Source: Rhodamnia argentea (taxonomy: Eukaryota > Streptophyta > Magnoliopsida > Myrtales > Myrtaceae). Taken from it: DNA of 64,000 nt. Under the pieces are notes generated by a model. That model searched no databases. It was given only the letters and a program-made list of their open reading frames with translations, and had not been told where the DNA came from. Position numbers and translations under genes: made by a program. The stretch covers positions 10,463,001-10,527,000 of the forward strand of contig NC_063155.1 in NCBI RefSeq assembly GCF_020921035.1. Direction: 5' to 3'. Numbering within the stretch: the stretch's first letter is position 1; each line of letters starts with the position of its first letter. Positions 10,996 to 23,786 of this stretch are shown here, one piece after another.

Positions 10996-12742
10996 TCGGA
11001 GTAGGAGTCTCGGGGTTCTCGGCAAATCCTATCTGTGCTTTGATGTTGTAAAAACCATGTACAGCTACTGATTGAAAGGCTTTAATAGTACCAACAGCTT
11101 CTTCATTAATTCCCCCACCTTTTCTTTCTGTTTGGAAAGCTTGAAATCACTCGAGAAAAGCTGCACTCTCGTTACTCCACAGAGAATTTCAACAACCCCC
11201 ACGAATAGTCCCGCAAGAACAGAGCAGGCTATGATTTGCTGCGCTACGAATTTGAGTATGCGTGATTAGTTTCGTCGGATCACTTCGGCTGGAAATGATG
11301 AACACAAGCTCCAAAATGACGAAGATGGTCCCCATAATGCTGAAGTCGATGCTTGACAAATGCGTCACTCCCGACCTTAGCTTCCTCCAATTAGTCAAAA
11401 GTAAAGTGGAGCACAAGATAACACTAGTGATGTTGACTTATTTCTGTGGTCCCCAAATGGTATGGGGGAACTCCCAAGACACAATTTTCAAGTCTTATTG
11501 CCGAGAGACCCTGCTGACATTTTACATCTTGTTTCCCTTGAAATTTGAGATCTATGCCAAGTAGATGAAATACCGTTAGATCTTTGATTTTCTTATTGAA
11601 CGGGCAGAAATTGACTATGCGTGACAAGGACGAAGAACAATAAGTTTAAAGAGGAAGAAGTGCAAGCACTTGAACTGAAAATAAATTGACAAATCGCAAA
11701 AACAATAGGGATATTTGTATTGATGTTCGTGCATCCCTTTTACCACTGTCATACCTCGCCTTCTATAAACGACGAGATATAACTGCTCATAAGTTGGTTA
11801 ATATTCTAATGAAGGTTGCGCTTAGGTCACCTCCATAATTTTAGGTTATCAGATGGCACATCGACCTTCTCCGTGGGCTGCTACAACTCCTCTCAAGTGC
11901 CACCGAGTTCAAGGGTCGTCAATCAATGTCTTTGAAGAGTCCTCGATTGGCATCTTCTCTTCATCTCCTTCGTCACATTGGTCATGTGTTGGTTTCGTTG
12001 TCCAATTGATACATTAGTCAGATCGTTCACCGCCATCGTGCGTCGATAACTACTGTACTTCATGGTACAAGTATTTCCGTTATAGATAATTTACTTACAA
12101 GCAAATCAGATACTCAAATCGACGCCATATCAATCATAAGGACTTTGATATCTTTTGGTGTGAACACGTCTGTATCATGCATAAATTCTGGCCCATAGGA
12201 GCATTCAGAGAGACATCATAGAACCTTCAATGGCAAGTCATGATCGATGCTTTTTAAGGTGCTGACATCGCTAAATTACAGAGCGTCCTGTTGGAAATCC
12301 TGTCCATTCCTTTGTCGGGTGGACATGTCGGAAGAATCGTAACGGGTCGGATCATCTCGAGAAGGAATTTGTCTAGAACCCCCCGCCACTCCGTTTTACA
12401 CAGGTAGATCCATTTTCACGAGCACAGGGGTTCTTATCTAAAGCCTCAATTCTATCGATCGTGGAATTCAGAGAGGACAATCTGTCGGCGCGAGTGATCC
12501 AGACGGTGGTGGACAAAACCAGACACAAAGGTAAAGAGATAAGGGACGCGAGAGACAAGTGTGACCGTGCACCAGAGTTCCCTGGGGAGCAACATCTACG
12601 TACGTGGCGCTTTCGCCCCATGCAGAAGCTGCCATCCTTCCACCTGCTCCTCCTCCTCCTCCCTCTATATCTCTCTTCTTGGGCAGCCAGCAAGCGAGCA
12701 AGAGAAACTGGACTGGACAGAAGTTGAGAAGCTAGTCAGACA
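10996..12742. other. intergenic, no gene recognised
   Basis: Short open frames occur on both strands (for example 11262-11564 plus and 11189-11416 minus), but none resembles a family I know and none has convincing splice context. The final about 250 bp are presumably promoter and leader of the dehydrogenase gene. Confidence 0.6.
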
Positions 12743-14374
12743 ATGGATTTGATCCACAAGTTCCTGAATCTGGTGGCTCCTCCTTTCACTTTCTTTTCTC
12801 TCTGCCTCTTCTTGCCCCCTTTCTACGCTTTCAAGTTCTTCCTCTCCATCTTGAGCTCCCTCTTCAGCGAGAGCGTCGAAGGTAAGGTCGTCCTCATCAC
12901 CGGTGCTTCCTCCGGCATCGGAGAGGTACGCATCGCTGCTGCTTTTGTGACCCGTCTTGTTCATCCGAAATGACCCACGTGGTGCCGTTTAAGTTATATA
13001 TGTTATGTTGCCGTGCATGCAGTACCTGGCTTACGAGTATGGGAGGAGGGGTGCATGCTTGGCTCTGGTGGCCCGGCGGGAGATGTCGCTGCGGGAAGTG
13101 GCGGAGAGGGCGAGGGAGTTGGGCTCTCCAGACGTTATAGTCATTCAGGCCGATGTTTCCCAAGTCGATGACTGCAGGCGCCTCGTCAACGAGACCATGA
13201 ATCACTTCCAAAGACGTACCCTCTTCTTGTTTCTCAGTTTTTTCTTTTTTTGTTCCTCGTTTTGTTGCTTTGCATGAATGGCCTGAATTAGACTTTAATG
13301 ATTCGTCGTTTTGGCTTGTAGTGGACCATCTGGTCAACAACGCAGGGATTAGTTCCATCTGCAAGTTTGAAGATGCAGGCGACATCACCAATTTTAGAGC
13401 TATCATGGTAATTCACCCACCCACTTTTCCTGAGATTAGGATTTCCGGTGCATCAGAATGTTTAAGCATGTACCATAGAGGGAATGGATCTGAGTGGGTA
13501 GTGGATCCTATCAATTGAACTAGGTCGTTTTCCTTTCCTTGGATGGAAGTTTTGATTAAGGTAGAGCGCTGGTGGTGGCCAAGGTTCCTGACTGTTGAAT
13601 TGAATGATGCAGGACACTAACTACTGGGGTTCGGTCTATACCACCCGGTTCGCAGTTCCATACCTAAGGTACAGCAGAGGCAAGATCATAGTGCTTTCTT
13701 CCTCTGCCTCCTGGTTGCCTGCTCCTCGAACGAGTTTCTACAATGTAAGCTCGCGTTTTCTGATCAACGCATGTTGTTCAGTTTGGATTCAGTCTCACTC
13801 GCAGACGTTTGAATCTCGTCGCAGGCAAGCAAAGCAGCCCTGCTGAACATGTTCGAGACATTGAGGGTGGAGCTGGGTCCAGACATTGGAATAACCATTG
13901 TTACGCCTGGCTTCATAGAGTCTGAGCTGACTCAAGGGAAGCACTTCACCGAGGAAGGCAAGCTGGAGGTGGATCAAGACTTGAGAGATGTAAGCTTCAG
14001 TGTTTCATGAATACCAATAACGGTCTGAGGAGAGTCTGTATTCGGTAACAAACAATTGTATGATGATGATAATGATGATGCAGGTCCAAGTGGGTGTGAT
14101 CCCGGTGGGGTCGGTACAAGGATGTGCGAAAGCAATAGTGAACGGCGCATGTAGAGGGCACAGGTACTTGACTGAGCCAGCATGGTTTAAGATGACCTAC
14201 TATTGGAAGGCATTCTGCCCCGAGATCTTAGAGTGGTCGTACCGGCTCATGTATCTGGCCGGCCCTGGAGAACCCCCGACGGAAGCACCCAGCAAGAAGT
14301 TGGTGGATCTAACCGGTGCCAAGCAGCTGATCTACCCGAGCACCATTCAGACACCCCTAATCAAAACTGACTAG
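12743..14374 (+). CDS. steroleosin-type short-chain dehydrogenase (11-beta-hydroxysteroid dehydrogenase-like, HSD family)
   Basis: NAD(P)-dependent sterol/steroid dehydrogenase of oil bodies or ER. Six exons join in frame: 12743-12925, 13023-13215, 13322-13407, 13613-13744, 13825-13989 and 14084-14374, giving 349 aa, the usual size for plant HSD/steroleosin. The N-terminal hydrophobic anchor (about residues 8-40) carries paired prolines (13-14 and 25-26) like the proline knob of oil-body proteins. Rossmann motif TGASSGIG is at 53-60, NNAG at 131-134, and YxxxK is Tyr197/Lys201 in SFYNASKAALLN with the catalytic Ser near 184. The C-terminal about 95 residues match the plant-specific extension. 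The substrate cannot be read from sequence; brassinosteroid-like sterols are known for the family. Confidence 0.92.
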
Positions 14375-15720
14375 CCCCCTTTTCCAGTTCTACTCCTTTA
14401 CCATCTCGTCCCGCCTAGCATGTGCATAGTCTTGTATGCTGCCGTACAGGGAAAAGGTTACTCTTTTGTAAATGGAACTGCAAATAAAAGGAATCACAGA
14501 CCTTTCAGTCCTGTACATGCTTGATCTAGACGTAATTTTCTTGGCCATTCCGCATGTCTTGGCAAGATTAGTATACTACCAATTTAACCAATGCCCCAGG
14601 GGCTGCTACAACATCCCAGGCTAGTCCCATTCGCGCACACAATGTCCTGTGCAACGTGACCCAGTTGGGAGGAACGCCACTAGGAGGTAAAAACTCCAAG
14701 GAACATTTTGAAAAGCATACGCTGATATATAATGTATGAGATTCTTTCACCTTGGAAAGGATGCCAGATCTGAAGATTCAAAATGGTGAAAGTCGAGCCC
14801 GACCATATCCATTACAGAAGAAACCGAAGGAAATCACACATGATGCAACAAGAGCATGAAAGACGTAAGCAGAAAGGTGCCCATGGAATAGTAATTTAGC
14901 TAATGTTGATGGCACGGTACAGAATACAGTACAGACATAATGTTATGTTCAAGATTTACGCAGGAGAGACTGTAACTACTTACCGACAACAATGGAGATC
15001 TTCCTTTGTCTCCATTACTTTGTGTCTTCGGGATAGCAAACACCAACTTCTTCATTATCTCCCATATCTTTTGCTTTCGAGGGGGCAAAGCTCCAATATC
15101 AGCCTTTTAAGAGCCATTGGACATTCCCAACATGACAAAATGATCTTCAAAGAGATCTCAAGGAACTTGATCAGCAATGAGGTTCTCCTTTCTTCTCTTA
15201 GCCTTTGTTTGGCAGCACACTCGCATTCCCCCTTTGAAAAGATGTTTCCTTTTACATCTTGCATTTCTGATTGAACAGGAAAACAACCATATTGAAAATG
15301 CTCTGATCAATACGTAATCGATTGAAGACTACTTGAAAATGGTTCTCCTGCTTAGAAACAAAATGTCCCAGATGTCCTTTCTCGAGCCGTAAAGCTGTCA
15401 AAGATCAAGGCCAAATGGTGAATGCAAGTTCTTCGGATAATCTGCACTGCAACTAGTCTTCCACCCAAGAAACATCTTCGGATAATCTGCACTGCAACTA
15501 GTCTTCCCCCTACAATAAATAGCTGGTCGAAAATTTGGCCTCGCCGCGAACACGTGCATAGGCACTTGAAGCAGTAGCAGCCAGGCTTATCCAACTTCCA
15601 GGAAGTTTATGCTTGAATCAAGTCCATCATGCTCTTTCACTGTCTGCTCAATGTCATTATTATCAGCTTTCATAGCTCGGTACTTCCTTTGCCAATAGGA
15701 AGCAATTCATGCCTCGACAA
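14375..15720. other. convergent intergenic region with a 45-bp tandem duplication
   Basis: Holds the 3' UTRs of the dehydrogenase (plus) and RMI1 (minus). The sequence CTTCGGATAATCTGCACTGC recurs 45 bp apart (from 15431 and from 15476), with the following AACTAGTCTTCC also repeated. No gene is recognised. Confidence 0.6.
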
Positions 15721-18700
15721 TCAAGGGGATACATCTATAAATTTTGATGATGAGCGTTGTTCCTGACGCGAGGTAAAGGACTTCAGTCTTCTCAGGAGCT
15801 GCCATGCATCAGACGTATTACAACCTTCATCCATCTCAATGGCGATTGGAAGCGGAGAATTTCCATTGATCTCCACAAGCATAATTCCCTGGGTTACAGT
15901 GACGCCTCAATATAAGCTAAAAAGCTAGAAAACCTATCAATAGCAATGGAGAGCGGTATACCTCGAAGTTCACCAGAAAATATTGAAATTTTCTTAATGT
16001 CTCCTTCATAGCACTGACTATCGTCTTGTCCGTAGAAGAAAGAGCTGCAGTGACCTCCTCTGGAGAATGCCCAATTCCCTTGAGCACGACCTGGTAGAAT
16101 GCAGAACTGTTTCAGCATGTGCAATTCTCAAATAAAACAAATAAATCTCTAAGAAGTTCTGGGATCAGCAATAGATCAAAACGCACATTGTGACTGATCA
16201 GAATCTCAGATATGAGGCTTCCATCATCAACATAAACCTGAAGCTCGTATGTTGTCCTTTGCTTGTACTGGAATCCCTTCACACCAGTCAAAATGCACTG
16301 CAACATATGCATTCATGGAGAGAAGCATGTAAAGGAAATCGTCAGAACCTACTCTAAGTTCCATGCTCAGTAACAGCTACAATGTTCTTAGATTTTCGGA
16401 ATGCCAGTAAAAGTTCACAGAAAGTATTACAATCGCCAAGTGGACAAAAAATTGTTCATGTAGCTCTTCAAGGAGTAGGACGGACAAAGAAGAGCAAAGA
16501 TGCCAATCAAGAAAGTACAACCATAGAATAGTGATAAAGGGCAAAGCAAGAGAAGAATTAGAATAACAACAACAAGTACAACACCAAAATTTTAGATGGA
16601 GAAGCACAGAAAAGTAAGAAGTACATGTGAACAATAGATGCATAACCATCCTTGTGTTTTTACATTAAATAGATGACGTTAGCCCATTCTACTCGGTCGT
16701 CGATGATCGGTGACCTATCTGCATTGATACTGCAAAGTTCATTTAAAAGAGCGACTCCACACAAAAATTCCTCCTGTCTAAGTAGTAGTATTCCTTTCAG
16801 CTCTTGCCATGTCAGCATGAGCCATTTCATTGAAGGCTATTTTCTCTACAATTTACTAAACTATTATACATGGTGATGCAGTTGGTATCTTTACCATCCC
16901 AAACTATATAGAATCCGCTTCCACAATCGGGGCCTATGGGCAGGTCAGCCTTTTCTTTCCACGTTCCTTTGCTCATTCAGAGGGTTGCAACCACATTTTG
17001 GGAAGCTATGTACCTTGAAACCAGAATCATTTTACCGTGTATTTCTGTGCTTACAAGTGGAAAGGTTAAAAGTTGGAGAATCAAGAGAAGGACCGGTAAT
17101 CCATACCTTGACTTTTCCTTGCACGGACGATGCTTTCTCTTTCGTTGCAGCCCACTTTGTGGATAAACTTGCTAAGTACATGAATGGGCTTTCTCGATCT
17201 CCAGACAATATGAGAGGATGTTCAATCTCAGCGACCATTTGAATGTCATCCACATCTATTGCAATATCCGAAGGAGGATTGGGTACAGCACCTAATCCGT
17301 CCAAGGTCTCAACATCAGGATCCAACTCATTGACAGATGAAACCATGCCATGTGAGAAGTTAGAAACCACGTATGGCATCACATTTGAAACGGAACCCGC
17401 GTGAATTTCAGCAGAGTTTGCTGCAACATTTGCTGAAGAACAGGAGGCAGTCTCCATGTTACTCATTGGAACAGCATCCACATGCATTTCTTCAAATTCT
17501 GAGATGAAGTTCGGTGATGGGCTAGGCACCGCATTCTGCACACTAGCAGGAACAGCAGACTGCACCGAGCTCCTTAGATCATTACCCAATTCAGTTGGTG
17601 CCAGATTAACACCTAAAGAAACCCCAAAAGTAAATGAATCTCAGATGAGAAAACACACTAACTGAAGCTATCTACTGGTTCATAATTTTCATATTCTCAT
17701 TATGGATGCCAAAATATCAACAACAGATTCATGCCATACTTTAACAAACTGACAACCTCGACTAAATAAAGATTTTCCACAGCAAAATATAAATCCCAAC
17801 ATCATCAGACAGATTTACACAGGAAACCCTATCATACAGACAGTAAAGGAAAGAGGGGAAAAAACACGACCAAACCAGATGCTTGAGCCGATTTAAGTAA
17901 ACAGAGAAAATACTCGCATCTTCAAGTAAAAAGAGCCTTTAAACGTTTACGATGAATCTTGTAACCCCATTTTATCTTGGAAAACGGTATTAAGAGCAGG
18001 AGAAAGACACTTCTTGAGAAGCAGAAAAAAGGTTAACCAGATGCTTGAGCCGATTTATCTTTCATTCCCAAGGTTTTGCAGTCATTTGACATAAAGGATC
18101 ATGCATCTTGAGTATCTTTTCATAATGCTTCGCAAATAACATAAAATTTGTATCTCATTTTGGATTAGAAGTACCTCTACTCGTCAAGGAAGTAGTTGAA
18201 TCTTGTGCTATAGCACTACCATTTTGTGCCACATGATCAGCATTAGGTGACCAGGCAGCAAGTGTTGCTCTGGTTGCTAATGAAGGAGCTGCTCCGGACC
18301 TCGTTCTGCCAAAGAATCCACATATTAAAGTCAAATGATCAATAGCATAGAATTTGTAAAAAATCAGTGGGTATACAGGAAAAGAAGCAAAGACCACTAC
18401 TTGCACGTTAAATGAGTAAAAAAGGCGCAACCAAATTGTTACTCTTGTCCTTTTCGAATTGACACCACATTACAGACTGAAGGAGGGAAACAAGAGAGCT
18501 AAATGGAGAAGGCATGACATAAACATTTTGTGATTTTAGGTCACATGTAATAGGAACCAATAATGCTCTTAAGGCAATAAAAACACATGCTGCAGCTGAA
18601 AGAAGTGTTCAGTGGACCTCTCAAATTAGGTGTTGAAACAAACCTTCTCCCTCTCGGAGGTTTATTTACTTCTTGAACAAGCTGCTGACGTGCTGCTTCC

Positions 18701-19025
18701 AACTCATCGACAACACCTCCTAAGACCTCAACAGCTTCAGGAACCAACATTAGAAGGCCATGACGTATATGGACATTACAAAGAGCAATCTGCAGTGCAT
18801 GGTAGCAAGATTAATCCCTCTTAGACAAAAGTAATTGTTCAACCAAGAAAATAAACTGACAATTGGTATAATCTAGATGCCCCACACGCCCACATCGGAA
18901 GGAGAAAACAAGAAGAAATCATCAATCACTCCCAGATGACACAATTTTATCCAGTTCAGCTGTGACGTACAATTTGATCAAAGATGTGAACTGAAAAACT
19001 ACTTGTACATCGAAACCACATTCGA

Positions 19026-19064
<39 letters not shown>

Positions 19065-19771
19065 TAAATCCAGCAGGGGCCAAGGCGTGAAGATCCTGAA
19101 GGGGGCGGTATTCCATGCCGAAAACACGTTGAACACCGTCGGTCATGGACAACTTGAGGCACCTCTTGAGGCCAGCAGGTGCATTCTCGTACCTGCCTCG
19201 AAGAGGACAACTGATATTAACAACCTCATCTACCTGGAGACAGTGCAGTGCATTCCAGCATGAGAAAAAATCACAACATTGAAGAAGAAGCCTTTACGCT
19301 AGGTAAAGGGAGGGAATCGACCTGCAAGACGAAGGGCCCGGGGAGATGAGCGAGGTGCATCGTGTGGACATTCGGGGGAAGAACGCCGGCGCCGGAGGAG
19401 TTCATGTCGGAGAGCAAGAAGTGCTGAAAGCAGAGCTTGGCGATAGAGGGAGGGTCGAGGGAAGAGAAATGGGGAAGGGAGGCGCGGAGGGCGTCCAGGC
19501 AAGAGTCGAGCCATTCTCTCCTCAACCTCAATCCCAATCCCTGCAGGAACTCCGCCACCGGAGCAGGAGGCGCCGGCGGCGGGGGAGAATGAGATGGGGA
19601 GGAGAAGCTCTCGGAGACGTCGATGAAGGCTTCACCAACTTCGTCATCGGATATCTCGACCGCAGCAGGCGGAAGAGGAGGATCTGGCACAGGGTTGGGA
19701 GCAGTAGCGGCTTCTCCATTTCCTGCTTCGTCGTCGGAGGAACAGGCGAGTTCAAGGCGTCGCCTGCGCAT
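15721..19771 (-). CDS. RMI1: RecQ-mediated genome instability protein 1 (RMI1/BLAP75 homologue)
   Basis: Scaffold of the RecQ helicase-Top3-RMI1 dissolvasome, which resolves double Holliday junctions and is needed in plant meiosis. Eight exons join in frame: 19771-19322, 19233-19063, 18789-18644, 18305-18175, 17612-17107, 16297-16187, 16090-15962 and 15888-15721, giving 603 aa. The N-terminal region has LRREWLDSCLDALR and a following OB-fold (VVNISCPLRGRYENAP, LKLSMTDGVQRVFGMEYRP). The middle is acidic and low in complexity. The C-terminal part matches the plant RMI1 second OB-fold (CILTGVKGFQYKQRTTYELQ, VYVDDGSLISEILISHN). The start is the first in-frame Met before RRRRLEL. The 17.1-16.3 kb intron is the longest, and a GA microsatellite lies just inside intron 2. 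The gene is head-to-head with the PPR gene. Confidence 0.9.
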
Positions 19772-20080
19772 CTTCTTGCTTGCCCCTGGGAAATGGGATT
19801 TGTGGTTTGCACTTCACAGCTCACTGTGAACGCGGGCGCGCGGCGTGCGTGCGTGCTTCCAGATTTCGATGTCGAGGAAGGCGATGGGCAAACAGGGCCC
19901 GAAGGTCCGAAAACTACAGGGGCCCAGCCAGTACCACTACAGCTAACGAAGGCCCATTTAACTTGAAAACTATCACTAGGCCATGGTTTTCTTCTGTGCT
20001 TGTTGCAGATTGAACCGGAGGACGACGGTTGGGGAGGGGACGACCAGTGAGCTTCGTATCCGGACTAGACTGGTAAGAAC
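19772..20080. promoter_or_regulatory. short divergent promoter region shared by RMI1 and the PPR gene
   Basis: Only 309 bp separate the two start codons. The stretch contains GGGCCC, GGGGCCCAGCC and AAGGCCCATTT (about 19890-19960), which fit the site II (TGGGCC/T) elements common in promoters of plant housekeeping and organelle-related genes. No TATA box stands out. The motifs are seen; the regulatory role is inferred. Confidence 0.5.
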
Positions 20081-21639
20081 ATGAACACCTTGGCCAACTA
20101 CTACCTGACGACACAACACTTACCAAATTGTAATCGCTCTAGTAGCAGTGGCAGTAGCAGTAGCAGCCCCACCCAATTACCAGGACCTCATCATCCTCTC
20201 TTCCTCCTCTGCTCGCCAAGTGCACCCACGTCATCCAATTCAAGCAAATCCATGCCCACATCCTCAAGAAACCCCATCATCGGCATCATCATACAGACTC
20301 TGACCTCACCCAGCTTGTTCAGTCATTGCTTGGTCCGGGGTCCCACCAACCCCACCTGGATTATGCGCTCGCGGTGTTCGATCAGATAGCCCGTCCCTCT
20401 GCCTTCCTTTGCAACACTCTGTTGAGAGCCTGTGCTCTTCATGGTTTGGGCAACCGAGGGATCCGTGTGTATCATCAAATGATGCTCCAGGACGTGGAGC
20501 CTGACGCTTACACTTACCCGTTTCTTCTGAAGGCTTGCTCCGATCTTGGTCAAGGGAAAGCCGTCCACTCGCTCGTCCTCAAACACGATGCGCTCAACTC
20601 CCACCTACATGCTTTGACTTCTTTGGTTACTTTCTACTGCAGATGCGGTGATCTCGGCTCTGCGCGTTCCGTGTTCGACAGAATGACCCAGAGAAATCTG
20701 GTTTCGTGGACGGCCATGATTTCTGGCTATACCAAGCACATGAGGTATGAGGAGGGACTGGCCTTGTTTCGAGAAATGCTGCTTTCCGGGGTAGAGATAA
20801 ATGAGTTGACATTGGTAAGTGTACTGTCAGCTTGTGCTCATCTCGGAGCTCTTGACGTGGGTAGACGGGTGCATTGTTATATCCACCGGAATCATGTTCC
20901 TCTTAACCCTTTAATCGCTGCTGCACTTATTGACATGTATGCAAAAAGTGGGCGCATGGACAAAGCATCACAAGTCTTCCAAACGGCACCTGTAAAGAGC
21001 GTTTCGACTTGGAATTCTCTCATCGGCGGACTTGCTATTCATGGTAATGGAAGGGAAGCCTTGGAGAGGTTCCAGCAAATGCAAATGAATGGAACAAAAC
21101 CGGATGATGTCACTTTTATCACCTTGCTATCTGCATGCAGCCATTCAGGACTGGTGGAGGAAGGCCAGCAGATATTCTATTCCATGGGAGGAGACTGTGG
21201 GATTCAACCTAATATCAAGCATTTTGGGTGTTTGGTAGATCTCTTGTGCAGGGCAGGCAGAACAGAGGAGGCTTACCGGGTCATGATAGATATGCCCATT
21301 GAACCCAATGAGTTCCTCTGGGGAGCTCTGCTCAATGCATGCGCTCGCAATGGTGATGTTTTGTTAGCTGAGAATGCCATGGAAAAGCTTGTTGAGTTGG
21401 AGCCATTTAATGATGGAAACTACGCTCTCATGTCAAACATTTACGCTGCTAACCGACGGTGGAATGATGTTGGCAAGGTCCGAAGACTCATGAAAGATAT
21501 GCAGATCATCAAGAACCCTGGTCTTAGTTCGATTGAGGTGGATAACATTGTGCATGAGTTCATGGTTGCAGACATTAAGCACCCATTTCCTGGAGAGATT
21601 GACTGTACATTAGAAGATTTGGTGATGACAATTAGCTGA
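20081..21639 (+). CDS. pentatricopeptide repeat protein with C-terminal E-type motifs; 5' reading frame interrupted
   Basis: Organelle RNA-binding PPR protein of the PLS class. PPR repeats fill the frame from about 20164 to 21500, with typical lines such as NLVSWTAMISGYTKHMRYEE, ISGVEINELTLV-like blocks, STWNSLIGGLAIHGNGREAL and KPDDVTFITLLSACSHSGLV. The end has E/E+ features (GLSSIEVDNIVHEFMVAD) but no DYW domain. It is intronless, about 490 residues. The conserved N-terminal part (CTHVIQFKQIHAHILKK) lies in the same frame as the repeats but has no ATG before an upstream stop at 20161. The only nearby ATG (20081) opens a different frame that overlaps it. A one-base-class indel near the AGC/AGT-rich tract (about 20140-20166), or a sequencing error there, would explain this. 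Confidence 0.8.
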
Positions 21640-22901
21640 ACAAAGCATAGTCATATTGCGCAAGGTATGCTTCAGACAGCTTTTGACGTAGTTACATGGC
21701 AAAACGACATCTGCAAGCCAATATTTATATACGGTGTTCATTTAGTCCCTATATATATAGGATCAGTTAAGTGCCAATTTTTTGTGAACGGTTATTGAGG
21801 GCCAATTCCTGAGCTTCGCCAAAAATCACATGTGACTTGCCAGAGGGTCCTAGTCACTATAAAAAAAAAAAAAAGAAGCTAAAAATCAATAAAAAAACTT
21901 CATATCATATTTAAAAAATTAAAAAAAAATAAGTTAAAAGAAAAAATTGATCGAGATGAGCGTGATTTATTATCCTTTCACGGTGATTTTGGTAGGGATC
22001 TTCGAAGAAGTGGGTTTTCGTCGGTGTGGACGTCGGAGGTGGTGTGCTCTCGTGCTCTGGTTCTTCTGCTATTAATCTCAGAAGCGTAAGCAGTAGAAAA
22101 TCGTCTGGTTTGACGCCTAAGAAGTTCTCAGGAACCTCCACGACTGATTACACTCCTGTGCAAGTGAAGGGCAATTCCTTCTCTGGCGTTGGAGACGCTA
22201 TTGAAACTTTGACTGTGTGCATCTACCAGGATCTGCAAGCGGCCACTGGGTTCTTCGGCCAGGAGAACAAGATTAAAAAATTCCAGATCCGGTTGAGGCT
22301 ATCGCTGGGCGAGGTTGGCCTCGTCGTGGGTCTGCGAGGCCTCGGCCAGCCACGGCCAGGCCTTGCCGACCCTGGCAAGGCCCCAGCATGGGTCGCCGGG
22401 GTTCGGAATTTCTCGCCATTGATACTTTGATTATTTTTTCTTTCAATTTGGTACTTAAAATCCAAATATATATATATATTATTGATACTAAAGTAAACAC
22501 CGTACACAAATATTAGCACTCCAGATATCATTTTGACATATTTGCATGGTGTGAGATACAATTATCAGTCCACGTTCAGAGTTAAAAGCGGAAAATTAGA
22601 TAAAGGTCTTGGCGGTAACGAGTAGGCCTCGTCTCTGTTGTTGGATGAGTGCAAGGCCTCACATGTACGGGGAATTCTTTGCTGGGTATGGGACGTGAAA
22701 AGCAGAGACGAAAGCCAAGTGGTTTTCACTTATCAGTTCCCGTTCCGTTTAAACGTTTGTTGTTTTTTGTGGGAAACTCAGTTCAAAGATCGATTTTTTT
22801 TTTTTTTTTGGGGGTTGTTGGGGGAGTGGGGAGGGGGGGAGGAAGTGGTGTGGTGGAGGAGGCGGGGGGATCTTCTTAGTAACATCACTTTTAGACATTA
22901 T

Positions 22902-22946
<45 letters not shown>

Positions 22947-23107
22947 CTCGGAGATGAGGATAATTTTCTTATCTCGTGATGGAGCATCGAATAAGTATAT
23001 TATGTATTGATGATGACATGCGGCTAATGTGACGTGATTGATCAATCATCCAGCTCATTGTGATTTGATGTCAATAGACAAAATCACAAGACTGCAATAC
23101 ACTCAAT
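21640..23107. other. intergenic, AT-rich, with a weak receptor-kinase-like fragment
   Basis: Apart from PPR 3' sequence it holds a common-looking dispersed repeat (about 21730-21860). An open stretch at 22026-22290 ends in DLQAATGFFGQENKIK, which resembles the juxtamembrane start of STRUBBELIG-type receptor kinases. A GC-rich patch follows at about 22310-22400, then poly-T/G and GA tracts (22797-22940). No complete gene is seen. Confidence 0.45.
22026..22290 (+). pseudogene. possible receptor-like kinase fragment
   Basis: The plus-strand frame reads NSFSGVGDAIETLTVCIYQD followed by LQAATGFFGQENKIKKF. The form is like the segment just before the kinase domain of STRUBBELIG-family receptors (LQxATNxFxxENLIGEG). 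No kinase domain follows, because the sequence runs into a GC-rich repeat. This is either a relic or a fragment moved by a transposon. Family assignment is from memory and weak. Confidence 0.3.
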
Positions 23108-23786
23108 TAGAGTTGATCGGTTCCGATGGTGACTTTGCCGGTTCCAAAATTTTTGCACGGTTGGCCTGAGGAGGATGATGGCCGGGAGGAAGCGGAGAAG
23201 ACCGCTAGCAGGGGCTTGAGTGGAGCCGATGTGGAGTCATCGGCCGGAGAAGAAAACTAGCCACGAGAGCACACAGAAGAAGACGAACGCGACGAGAGCC
23301 GGGGGGGAGATCCGACGCCAGATGCTCCTCGCTGAAGGGGCCATTAAAGCATTCGCAAGCCCTCCTCAACCACCAGTGCTCTTGATGGGGATTGGCTGAC
23401 GGGGTTGATCTGGGTATTTATCAAAAGCGGAGCAAATTGAAGGAGTTTAGGTAAACAGTGATGGTTGGAGTTGGAAGTTGGAACCCCCGGTGGGCAGAAC
23501 CAAAGCCACGCGGAAAGGGAAGAACAAAGAAGAACAAGAGCAGCGACAATAAAGGACACCATGGTTTTGAGAAATTAGGAGTGGCGTGTGCATGTGTTAG
23601 GAGGAGCTCCCGAGGAAAAGATAATCATAAAAGAAAAATCATTAGTCTGGTCCAAACTGAAAATCACCAGTTCCACCTTTTCGAAATCGCAAACCGGATC
23701 AATGCCCTCGGGAATCGCCCAGAACTAGCCGATTCGGTCTGATCCGGGCAGTTCTCAATCCGAGCGGTTTCTTTTGCTCGCCCCTA
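23108..23786. mobile_element. non-autonomous hAT element
   Basis: Ends are TAGAGTTGATCGG on the left and GCTCGCCCCTA on the right; the right end reads TAGGGGCGAGCAAAAG in reverse complement, a common plant hAT terminus. The flanks are near-identical 8-bp repeats, CACTCAAT (23100-23107) and CACTTAAT (23787-23794), as hAT elements make. No transposase is present in 679 bp. Confidence 0.65.

Noticed and set aside
12665-13406. Minus-strand open frames opposite the dehydrogenase gene
   Set aside because: They mirror the plus-strand exons, which carry full family motifs and keep frame over six exons.
19346-20013. Plus-strand open frames over RMI1 exon 1
   Set aside because: Shadow frames of a GC-rich coding exon; no motif or splice support.
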